A stretch of DNA of 64,000 nt. Origin: Liolophura sinensis. Taxonomy: Eukaryota > Mollusca > Polyplacophora > Chitonida > Chitonidae. Numbering within the stretch: position 1 is the first letter of the stretch; each line of letters starts with the position of its first letter. Of this stretch, positions 36,195 through 47,330 are shown one piece after another. A program made the position numbers and the translations under genes. The notes under the pieces are model-generated. The model saw nothing but the letters and a program-made list of their open reading frames with translations, was not told where the DNA came from and ran no database searches. The stretch lies in assembly GCF_032854445.1 (NCBI RefSeq), contig NC_088303.1:3853501-3917500 (forward strand). The letters are read 5' to 3'.

Positions 36195-36770
36195 CTCTTT
36201 GTGTAATTTAGTACACATCTACAACATTTAGCGGTATTCATCTCCAGTGTGTAATTTAGTACACATCTACAACATATATTGGTATTCATCCCCAGTGTTT
36301 AATTTAATACACTCTACAACATCTAGCGCCATTCATCCCCAGTGTGTAATTTAGTACACTCTACAACATCTAGCGCCATTCATCCCCAGTGTGTAATTTA
36401 GTAAACATCTACAACATATAGTGGTATTCATCTCCAGTGTGTAATTTAGCACACTCTACAGCATCTAGCGCCATTCATCCCCAGTGAGAAATTCAGCGCA
36501 CTCCACAACATATAGTGGTATTCTTCCCCAGTGTGTAGTTTAGCACTACAACATCTAGCGGTATTCATCCCTAGTGTGTAATTTGGTACACTTTACAACA
36601 TCTAGCGCCATTCATGCCCAGTGAGAAATTCAGCGCACTCCACAACATATAGTGGTATTCATCCCCAGTGTGTAAATTAGTACACATCTACAACATTTAG
36701 CGGTGTTCATCCCCAGTGTGTAGTTTAGTACACTCCACATCTAGCGGTATTCATCCCCAGTGTGTAGAGA
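36195..36770 (-). repeat. 47-bp minisatellite, A2 copy, about 12 units
   Basis: The units match the array at 29745-30820, and the same left flank (CAGAAAAATGGTAAGTTTAT) is present, so this is the 3' end of another copy of the retroelement with its RT portion missing. Confidence 0.9.
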
Positions 36771-36918
36771 GTATTGATATTAACACAATTTTGAGCTTAG
36801 TAGCAGTTTGTTTGTATAAGTTATATTTTCTGAGCTAAGTGGAGGCTGGAGCCGTGCGTTAATACATTTACTACCAAAACCAAGAAGCATGAGTGCTATG
36901 ACAAAAAAAAAAAAAAAT
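36771..36918 (+). repeat. Flank element F, copy 2, with poly-A
   Basis: It matches 19363-19500 (see that entry) and ends in a run of A immediately before unit B. The run of A at this junction could be a retroposition tail or simple repeat growth. Confidence 0.5.
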
Positions 36919-37079
36919 TATCAAAAGCTATAGCCACAGAGAGATCTCAAAACCTGAAGTTGCATGTATGGAAAACACATTTATGTCACAATACCGTTAC
37001 TGACCGCTTAAGTATCGAATGAATTCACGTGGTGTGCCCAGTATCTACGGCATGTACAGGGCTGCTCGAAAGTGCAATT

Positions 37080-37182
37080 GATCTATTTATTTATTTGATT
37101 GGTGTTTTACGTCGTACTCAAGAATATTTCACTTATACGACGGCGGCTAGCATTGTGGTTGGAGGAAACTGGTCAGAGATAT
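37080..37182 (-). repeat. Truncated SINE at the start of B1
   Basis: This is the counterpart of 23758-23862, with TTATTTGATTGGTGTTTTAC and GTACTCAAGAATATTTCACT. Confidence 0.7.
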
Positions 37183-39149
37183 AGGTTGTGTTTAATACTG
37201 CATGGGTAACCTTTAGCCCTATTCTAGTTCTTGTAATCTGGTTTACACTCTGGCTGTAAACCGGGCAGAGGTATAGGTTGTGTTTAATACTGCATGCGTA
37301 ATCTTCAGCCCTTTTCTGGTTGTTGTAATCTGATGTACACTCTCACTGATTTGTAATCTCGCCTACACTCTCATTGATTGCTATACCCCTTACCCGGCAG
37401 AAGGAACTCTGTCGAGTAGAAGTATTTAGCTTGCGGGGGTTAGCTTTTATTACTGATATATGTGCTTTAAGTTACCTGTATCTTGGCCACTTTTAATTCA
37501 CCTTGAATGTATTCTGGATAGGTCTAGGTGTTACGTGGGCCTCAACTAAATCTTGGAAAGTGCGAGGTAAATCCGGAACTGTTATTTATTTCAGTTCAGG
37601 AATAAAGGGTTCCCACATTGTAGCGTTCGATTTCATGCCATTGTGTTTGAATCCTGAAGAGCCAGGAATGAACCCGAGAGGTTCCGGCCACATATATAGG
37701 CTTGATATAGGAGGCATCTGAATCATGCTGAAATCAATGTTAACCTCCAAGTAAAGAAGCAAAAGAGAGCATTGTGTTGTATACCATTTAAAAATTTATT
37801 TTCTTCTGTTAAATTTGGATGTAGTCGTTGGAAACATGCATACCTGTCTTCCTGGTCATTAACGCTGGGCAAGTTATAATGAAAAACTAAAAGTCCAACC
37901 GCCCACCATATAAAGGTATAACAAATTCTCCGTCTCGGCATTATGTCCATGCTCTATAATAGATTGTCCCTCAGGGGCGATGGATATCTTTGTCTTAACA
38001 TCCCATAGTAATGTATATTGCGTGCCTTGATAAACCAATCTTCCTCGTAAAAGTACAGGAAAGGAGAACAGCCAGCGTTATGTACTTTATATGGCTCAAA
38101 GATACTACTTTGAAATCGACCACTACGAGTGATACAACAGCGTCTTATCTTCACGCCATTCGATTATACGTCTGTGGAATTAGCCCAATTGGTTTAAGTC
38201 GATCTCTCGTTTCTGTAAACTGGCTGATGTTTGGAATAGAGAAAGACATGTTTACCCTTTCAGGTCGTCGTCTAACCAAGGGCTAATTAACCCGTTCTTA
38301 GACTGGAACCCCTCGTGAAGATCAGCTTCCTATTTATATGTAAATGTTGGGGAACCCGAGGAGACCTGTCACTGTGGAGCGAGTCACTTGTGGCACCTTC
38401 CTAATCCATGTACCAAGGCACCTGTGACCAGAGACGCGGCTTTAGTTTTATGTGACTGGTCATCCATCGGCGATGGGCTACCGGTCACATCCGCCTTACT
38501 GGACCTATGGTCAGATAAACAACAGAAAACAATTAGCGTGCGAATCCAGTCGCCCTGTCATCACTACTTGTTCCTTAGCGTATGCAAATTTAACTGTGTA
38601 CAAATGCAGGACGGCCCACTTGAGTGACAGTGATCTCTCCGTGTCAACTGTAGTGATTGAATATGATGGGAAATTCGCATTATATGTAGATTGTTCAGCA
38701 AGGGACTATCAAATAGATATCCATGTCTGCAGCGGTAACGACACAGTACATACAGTGTATATATAGTTTAGGCCAGGCCACTTTCTGCGCGCATCGCCAC
38801 TGTCACTGTTGAGATATTGCTTAGGCCATGTAGAAATAATAAAGACATTAAACTATAAGGATCGTGATATACATTTATATCCTCAACTCGTATCAGTGGG
38901 AAAGGCTTTATCTTAGCTCCATGTAGTCTTAAATTCGCCTACAATTATTTAATTAGATCTCCCCTTACGATATTCAATATAATAGTTAGAAAAAAAAAAC
39001 TGTTTTAATTAAATCAGTCGATGTATCCAGGATGAGACTGCATGTAGTTGAAGAGGTTTGATAGGAATTCTGAACTTAGTCTACAATTACTGAATACAGA
39101 ACCTGTAATTCGTATCGATTTACGGATTATTTAATTAAAGAAATTGACC

Positions 39150-39272
39150 CAGCAATGACCCAGCAGCCTATCACTAATGCGATCGCTCTGAGTTCAAATC
39201 CAGCTCATGCTGGCTTCCTCGCCGACCGTACATGGGAAGGTCTTCGGATGACTGTGGATTTCCCCAGGTTCT
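39150..39272 (+). repeat. SINE head half in B1
   Basis: This is the counterpart of 25541-25662, with the same split tail piece further on at about 39420-39440. Confidence 0.6.
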
Positions 39273-39744
39273 ACGAATGTAGCTGTGCGGTTACTGTCCC
39301 ACCTGTAGACTATCACAGGACAAGTAATCATGGAAAAGTATACCAGCCCTTAGAGTAGAACGATAAGCGTGTCTCGGCATTATATGGATCCTAGTAAGGT
39401 TTCTCTCCTGGCCGACGTGGTATAAGTGAAATATTCTTGACATTGTACCAACAATATGATTTGTCAAGCTGATGCAAACTTACTATTGAGGATATCTGCA
39501 TGGAAATAAGGGTCTTAATTATCTTAAGCGTATAATGAAAATCAAATTATCCTATTAATAATGGTCGAATTTTACAGCATGCAATCTATAGATTAACTAT
39601 CCCTGCATCTTTAATATATACCCATACAGATTGTGTTGTCTCCAAACATTGCCTAATCCCTGCAGGTTGACCTCCTCTTGTCGGTTGCCCTGTCCATGGA
39701 TATTCCTCTATCCCTTGAGGTTACCCTCTAACCTGGTATCTAGA

Positions 39745-39880
39745 TAAAAGAGTGGTGGAAATCCGTCCTGCAACAACGTGGCACATTACATGCACTCTAA
39801 GGACTCCTTCGTCGTCATATGACTGAAAAATTGTTAAGTACGATGTTAAACCCCACTCAATCATTCACTCACTCATTCCA
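39745..39880 (+). repeat. Old CACT-tail SINE, 3' half, in B1
   Basis: This is the counterpart of 26125-26280, with AGAGTGGTGGAAATCCGTCC and CGTCGTCATATGACTGAAAA. Confidence 0.6.
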
Positions 39881-40179
39881 TGCAGGTTGTTCATTCCGGC
39901 ATAATTTTGTAATTTTCTCGCCTGTATGCTCTTTGTTTGTGTTCTCGTAAGTACTGATGATGCACTGAGAATAACACCTTCACTGAGATAAATTGACAAT
40001 CAGCCACATCTCACCAGTTACATGTCACCATTTGCTAACTTGATATCCACAAATATTCAGCCTGATTGATCACCTTTGATGGTTTGATTCTGTAAATGTT
40101 TAATATCGCTTTTGGCAGCTTCTCTTGTATACGGTTTACCCTCTTCTGAATTCCTGAGAGGAAGTGGTAATGTTTGTCT

Positions 40180-40401
40180 TTATTCGCACATATCACGTTG
40201 CAAACAGATATGACACTGAGAACACCAATGTTGGACGTCCATTGAACACATGATGGAGTGGTAGAATTGAGATCGAAGCCGCGTATCTATAACGTAAGCG
40301 TCAGGATTTCGGGGTGGAAGTGTGTGTTCGAACGTGGTAATGATTTTTAGTTTTCTTTTCAGCTGAAATATGTTAAAGCACACAGGGTCCTCACTCTCCA
40401 T
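40180..40401 (-). pseudogene. Possible integrase zinc-finger remnant, B1 copy
   Basis: This is the counterpart of 26794-27015, with DVQHWCSQCHICLQRD. The cysteines are kept; the other changes are substitutions. Confidence 0.3.
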
Positions 40402-42779
40402 AAGCTACCTACATGTACAGTTAGAGGGACACAGTTGAAGGAGACTTGATCACTATGTTTAAACGACAAAACACACGGTTACATATCTAAACATCAGTAG
40501 TACAAGAATGCTGAACCTCCTCGATGGTATGTACACCGCAGATCAGATTACAGATTATCAGTATTACTGATTCTCCTGGATCTTTCGTTGCCAATCACAA
40601 AGGACATTACCGATGGTCAAAGATGATTTCATGGAGAAAAGAATATGTTATTTTGACAATACGATTAAATAAGCCTGGAGAACGTCAGGGTGAGATTTCA
40701 GTGCACTGAACTATGCTTAATTATTTATGTACATTTTAATATCTTCAAATTATAGCTCTGGAGATTTAGTTGCTGTACGCAATACAAATTTAAACCTTTA
40801 CGCCTTTACTGATTTTTTTATTTTTTTTTGTTTGCTGAGTCTCTTTGCACACCATGATGTTATCTGAAGAATGCATGACTTCCACCAAATTAATGTCACT
40901 TGTTAGATACGGACGCCTTTGCATGATGTGAACAGTCATGTATGGAATGCCATTATCGAGAAAAAGGTGGAGTTTTTTTTACTCTGTGGAATCACATCGG
41001 TCTATAATCAGTGCTTCGAAACAATGTCCAAACGATGTATCATATTCGGCAGCTGTCTTTATCAAATAGTTGTAGGCTACCACCGAAAATATGCCGATTG
41101 TCACAATTCCAACAGCTGTGTACATCCCGTCAACCTGATCAGGATAATGGGGAGAGTTAGCATGTTGACTCTTTCACAAATGGTTTTGTGCCTTAACGAT
41201 GTAGAAATTTGGTTAACTCTTCGAGACGTTGTTATTGGCTTGGCCAGCAATTATAGGTGGTATCGAACAGATGAAACCTCTCAGCAGAGCATGGCATTAA
41301 TGCCTAGTAAGGGCATGAGGAGTGTCCTAATTTAGCACAAACCTATGGCATGATTCATACAATGTCTATTCTATTCACCGATATTAACTTGACAACTGTT
41401 TGATGCTTAAGATACGGTTTACCACATATGAAAAGATAAAAAAAAATTAAAATTAATTGCATAATGCACAACGTAATTCACAGGAACTTTCTAACCAAAA
41501 CCATTTTGCCTCTGATTCCTGATTTTGTCCTCATAAATACGCCTAATTCCTACTTGCTTTCCTGGTTATGTATATTTACACTTATAACTGTAAGTATTAG
41601 AAGCTACATCAGTACATGTTAAGAACCACCTGGTCGTCCTGCGCAAGTCTGACTAACATGGGGAATAATGCTGTCATATACTACGGAAATGTTCCATAGA
41701 AATTGGAGGGAAATAAGTTCAAGAGATCCGAATGTTGCCTGAAGTTTTAGATGGATCGGTGGTGAATCCAATCCCAGGTGGAATTCCCTCACTATTTGCG
41801 CTCACTAAACTGCCAATATTTTCATCATGGCAGATTAAAGGAGGGTAAATGCTACAGGTATGAGCAAACGTGGTAAAAAATGTTGAAAAGAATTGTTGCG
41901 ATCTCAAATTATGAAAGTGACTTGTTCGTGTTTCTATGTTGATTTTTAGAATAGCTAACAAATGGACCAAATCGACATGACATCCATTATTAACGACGAC
42001 AAGGGATTTCTGCAGAGGAGACCCCATGCATTATGAAATGCTTTTCCATGCTATGCTATAACGATAGGGAACAATAAATGATGGCATGAGCCGGGTAGAC
42101 GAATCACCGAGCTAGTTCAGGGACGAATGGTTCAATCTGATGATAAATAGTGACAAAATAAGTCTGAAACTATGCTAAACTAGTGACATAGAGATCGATA
42201 AAAAATGTAAACAAGTATCCCAATGGATATATCGAAATTAATTGAAAATTTGCCCAACCAAATATAAGACATAGTTTAACACATAGATTAGCGAATTCAT
42301 GTTGACTGACTATGGTGTTAAAACAGCGCTCGTCACATGCTGTGAAGACTCAAAGACAAACGACACACAAGGTTTAATCATATGGAATTATAAATTTTAT
42401 CAGACTTTCTTAAACAAAAGACCTGTACATGTATTATGATTGGCCAGTCTTAAATAACGATACTAAGGTAACGCAGTAAGACACACACCGGGAGCTGGTT
42501 GTGAGTCAGCTGCGGGCCAACAATGTGTCAGTAACCCAGAGTAAATAACACCAGTACTTTTTCAACACACATATGTTCTTTAATCACCCAGAAAAATGGT
42601 AAGTTTATTACAGCTCAGGCCAAGAACATGACATAAAGGCAATTGGACAATTTTCAGAACTTAGCGGTTTTATAGTAACAAATTTTAATATCTTAGTTTG
42701 AAGATGTTTTAGACTGAAAAAAAATACTGAAACATACTAGGCTGAGTATAACAAAATTTTGGCAGAAAAAGGACTCTTT

Positions 42780-43110
42780 CTTTGTGTAATTTAGTATACA
42801 TCTACAACATTTAGCGGTATTCATCCCCAGTGTGTAATTTAGTATACATCTACTACATATATTGGTATTCATCCCTAGTGTGCAATTCAGTACACTCAAC
42901 AACATCTAGCGGCATTCATCCCCAGTGTGTAGTTTAGCACACTCTACAGCATATAGCGGTATTCATTCCCAGTGTGTAATTTAGTACACTCTGCAACATA
43001 TATCGGTGTCCATCCCCAGTGTGTAATTTAGTACACATCTACAACATCTAGCGGTATTCATCCCCAGTGTGTAGTTTAGCACACTGTGCAACATATAGCG
43101 GGAAGGTGTT
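42780..43110 (-). repeat. 47-bp minisatellite, B1 copy, about 7 units
   Basis: It has the same unit as 29745-30820. Its left (TTGTGTAATTTAGTATACAT) and right (AACATATAGCGGGAAGGTG) borders equal those of A1, so only the copy number differs. Confidence 0.92.
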
Positions 43111-44329
43111 ATTTGCTTATTTTATATTATTCTGTATCATTTTCATAAACCGCCCACTTTTACTATAAACCACCCCCATAGATTTAAAATCAATGACAAT
43201 GTCTAGGGTGCTCTGTCCGTAAAAGAAACAATCTCTGTGGCGCGTTTACAGCCAACAATGAATACTTTGGTTTTGGAGATATTTACGGAAAGACTCCAAG
43301 TTTTACAATATTTACTATAAACGTCTGGCATAGTGTTTAGTACAGCACAAGATTCAAAAAGCACGACCGTGTCATCCCCTTACATAGGCCATCTGAATTT
43401 CTAACCCACCACTGATGCGAAGACAATTTTCAAGGTCGTTTGTATACAGAATTGGAGATAACTTTTCTCTTTGGTATTGGCCAGTATTGCAAACAAACAG
43501 ATCTCTGAAAAAATTATGCATCTCTACGCACGATTTGGTATGTTTGTACATATCGTTAATGACATCTGTAATTTTACCACATATTCCTGTTCCCCAACGT
43601 TTGTCCATAGCACTCTCAGACACCGTGTGGGTCACCTTACTCACGTCAATAAAGGCACACTATAACATGTTTGAAACAGTTTAAACTAAAAAAAACATGA
43701 CCAATTACGGAGTAATCTTTGTGGAAAATTGCCTGTGACTCTGTTAAAATTCTGTTACCAGTATTTAATATCCCAGTAAAGACTTTACCCACTCAGCTTA
43801 AGAGAGCTATGGGTCTGTAACTTTCGGGATTCAGTGAATCTCCTTTATAAGGCCAGTTATCCAGTCATCTGAGATTAAACCAGTATCCATCATTACATTA
43901 AAAATTGTCAAATATAGAGGTATAAGTGTACCCACGGTATTTTGATATATTCATTAAGTACTAAATCGATTCCACAAAATTTGTCTTTTTTTAAATTGTT
44001 AATTTTATGTGTAATTTCCTCTGCTCTCATTTTCCTTTCTAAAATGTCATTGGTCTCACTAGATCTGATCCACGTTGGGTTTAATTCATGTAAATCGAAA
44101 TTTCTACCTGTCAAATAGCTGTCTACTTTGTTCTTCCATTCCGGTTTGCACATTTCCAAAAAATCTTGTCTTTTTGAATTTGCAGGCAATACTCTTTATG
44201 TTTTTTTTTTATAATCAATGCATTAATCGTTTTATTAGGTTAACTTCCATGCATATTGTACAATTTTTTTTTTAACTGAGTGACAATACTTTCGCTTTTC
44301 AACGCAGGTACGTTCAAACCAGGGCTTAG
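43111..44329 (-). pseudogene. Decayed non-LTR retrotransposon RT, unit B copy
   Basis: This is the counterpart of 30830-32047. It keeps a longer open stretch over the N-terminal RT region (43908-44189, with EEITHKINNLKKDKFCGIDL) and the QREKLSPILYTNDLENCL block (43372-43644). The same frameshift before DD is present, so the element was dead before the A/B duplication. Confidence 0.8.
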
Positions 44330-44850
44330 TGTTACTGATTGTCACAGTCAACTCCCATGACTGGTGACGATACATAGGGAGTATATACACGTAACTAATG
44401 CTTCTGTCTTGACATTGCCTCAAGTAGCTATAAGAAACTAAACGTGATAATTTCCCATCGGCTGGCAATAAATCAGTGACTCTGGTAGGTGACAATTCCT
44501 CTGACATTTGCATATAAATGCTGTTGTCGGCTGGACTTCACATCTGGGTTAATAACGTCTTAGTTAATCCAGGAGGGAGGCACAGCTCATCACAAGGACA
44601 AAGTATCAAGGGATAATGAAGGGACTGTCGTGTAACACAGCCAGAGATCAAGCGGGAAACTGTGGGTAGTACGGCAAGGTTTCCTGCATTCCTACAGCTG
44701 CCGTATATCTACCTGAATTTCGTCCGGCGTAATAATGATTCTCCTCCCTTGGTGCATTTGATACATACGAAAATAATTACCCATCAGGTTATAATCGACA
44801 GGGTTGTTTACGGACGAAAATGTGAGTCGACCACCGAATGACTGATTTCG
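44330..44850 (+). promoter_or_regulatory. Octamer/TATA block M, copy in unit B
   Basis: ATTTGCATATAAATGC is at 44506-44521. The block is nearly identical to 32048-32560, as expected from the duplication, so it adds little independent support for function. Confidence 0.35.
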
Positions 44851-46978
44851 ACATAATACACTGGCAACAAATGGGAGATATTTTTTAGGTGCCGTTTACT
44901 GTCCTTTTTTCATTCCGTTGTCGGCTTAAGGATAGATCCATAGCTTGTCTGTCCGGGCCGGACTTACATACACGCACTCCAGTTTTTTGTAGTGCCTATG
45001 CAGAATTGGATAGCCTTGGAAACCGAAAATACGTCTATGTTTAGAGAACTTTTCGCCTAAGCCGGGGAAAACCCCACGACGATCAGCAGGTTGCTGGCAG
45101 ACATTTCACCGTACGGCCGGAGTGTAAATCAACTTACTTATAACAAACCTCCAAATAAAGAAGCGGAAGAGTGCACTGTAATAAACCTACACAATTTAAT
45201 CATTTATTTTTTTATTCTCTTAAATCTGGATGGGGTACCTTAGTTGTTTTAGTTCTACTTCTGCACTTGCGTGCTTACTGTCTCCCCTGTAGATTATCGC
45301 AGGATAAATACTCATGGAAAAGTAAAAACAACCCTTATAGAAGAAAGATAAACGTGTCTCGGAATTATGTGGATCCCTTGTTATAAGTTTCTCTCAGTGG
45401 CACTGAATATCTTTTTAAAACATTTGTACACGCATGTTATAGTTTATGCCTTGATCAGCCACTCTACGTCACCGCGTCAAAGTGTAGGAGAGAAGAACAG
45501 CTAGCCTTATACACTTCTTATGACTCTGCCTTCAACCACAGATACTGTAGTGAAATTGACCGCTTCCCGTGATACAACAGCGTCTTATCTTCACGCCACT
45601 GGATTACACCTCTGTGGAATTAGCCCAGTGGACTATTACTCGCTCTATCGTTTCTGCAAACTGGCTGATGTGGGGAGAAGAGAAGGAGATGTTTATCCTT
45701 TCAGGTCGTTGTCTAAGCGAGCTAATTAACCCATTTTGGAACTGGATCCCCTCGTGAAGATCAGCTTCCTATTTATATGAAAATGTGCGGGATCTGCCGG
45801 GAACCCGAGGAGACCTGTTACTGTGGAGCGAGTTACTTGTGGCACTTTCCTAATCCACATAACTAGGCACCTGTGACCTGGGGTCGGGTCCTTGTCTTAC
45901 TAGTATCTGACTGGTCATCCATCGGTCACATTCGCCTTACTGGGCCTATGACCAGATAAACAAGAGAAAGCACTTGGCATAAGAACCCAGACACCCTGTC
46001 ATCAGTATTTGACAGATATTAATGGCGGGACTGCTAAATTGTTCCTGAGTGTATGCAAATTTAACTGTGTACAAATGCAGGACGGCCCACTTGAGTAACA
46101 GTGATCTCTCCGTGTCAGCTGTAGTGATTGGATATGATGTGAAAATCGCATTATATGTAGATTGTTCAGCAAGGGACTATCAAATAGACATCCGTGTCTG
46201 CAGCGGTAACGACACAGTATATACAGTGTATATACAGATTAGGCCAGGCCACTTTCTGCGCGCATCGCCATTGTCGGTGTTGAGATATAGCGTATACAGA
46301 TATAGTAAAGACATTAGCTTACCAGAAAACTTCTCCTAATGGGAAAGACCTTAGCTTAGCTCCATGTAGTTTTAAATTAGCCTCCAGTTATTTAATTAGA
46401 TCTTTATTCCCCTTGGGATATTTCCTTTAATAACTGTAAGAACGCCCTATTTTAATTAAATCAGTCGATGTATCTAGGACCAGACTACATGTAGCTGAAG
46501 AAGTTTGGTAAGAATTCTGACCTGTATTAGAATTGCTGTATAGAGAGCCTGTAATTGGTGTCGATTTAAAATTGATTAATCAAGTGCAGCTCATGCTGAT
46601 TTCCTCACCGGCCGTACGTGGGAAGTCCTCCCAGCTATCTGTGGGTTTCCAACGGATTCTACGTATGTACCTATGCGGTTACTGTCTCCTCTAGATTGTG
46701 AAAGGATCTCATAGAAAAGTAAAAGAACCCTTATAAAAGAAAGATAAACGTGTTTCTGTATTATGTGGATCCTTTATAATAAAGTTTCCCTCAGGGTCGC
46801 CGTCGTTTTAGCGACATATTCTTGACATTGTCTGTAGTGCTGATGTGATTAGTCCAGCTGATACAAAATTAAATTGAGGATATCTACATGCGAGTAAGGT
46901 TCTTAATTGTTTAAATAGGATAATGGTCGAATTTTACAGTCTCCAAATCATGGAGTGACTATCCCTGCAGTTTGCCAT

Positions 46979-47330
46979 ATCCATGCAGGTTGTCCTTTCT
47001 CCAAAGGTTACCTACTCTATGCAGGTTGTCCTATCTCCAAACTTTACCCACTCCATGCAGGTTGTCCTATCTCCAAACGTTACCTACTCCCTGCAGGATA
47101 TCCTGTCTCCAAAGGTTACCTACTCCATGCAGGTTGTCCTATCTCCAAACTTTACCCACTCCATGCAGGTTGTCCTATCTCCAAACGTTACCTACTCCCT
47201 GCAGGATATCCTGTCTCCAAAGGTTACCTACTCCATGCAGGTTGTCCTATCTCCAAACTTTACCCACTCCATGCAGGTTGTCCAATCTCCAAACGTTACC
47301 TACTCCCTGCCGGTTGCCGGCCAATCCCTA
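46979..47330 (+). repeat. 36-bp minisatellite with 108-bp higher-order period, B2 only
   Basis: The basic unit is TGCAGGTTGTCCTATCTCCA, AACTTTACCCACTCCA. Three unit types follow one another (CTGCAGGATATCCTGTC, ATGCAGGTTGTCC...AAACTTTACCC, ATGCAGGTTGTCC...AAACGTTACCT), repeating every 108 bp. Because 36 is a multiple of three, all three plus frames stay open here (119-180 codons), which should not be taken as coding evidence. A1 and B1 keep only a degenerate remnant (about 26040-26120 and 39655-39735). Confidence 0.93.

Larger units (their letters stand above)
23601..36770. repeat. Tandem segmental duplication, unit A (submodules A1 and A2)
   Basis: It begins at TATAGCCACAGAGAGATCTC and collinear near-identical sequence restarts at 36929. 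A1 spans about 24.2-29.56 kb and A2 about 32.9-36.0 kb; a retroelement and an octamer/TATA block lie between. A1 and A2 are diverged copies of each other: both carry GATACAACAGCGTCTTATCT, TGCAAATTTAACTGTGTACA and the AACAATGTGTCAGTAACCC-type end. A2 lacks about 1.6 kb found in A1, B1 and B2, with the join near 33990-34010. Small frames here (60-140 codons) occur in several copies but carry no recognisable domain; I leave them unannotated apart from the entries below. Confidence 0.85.
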
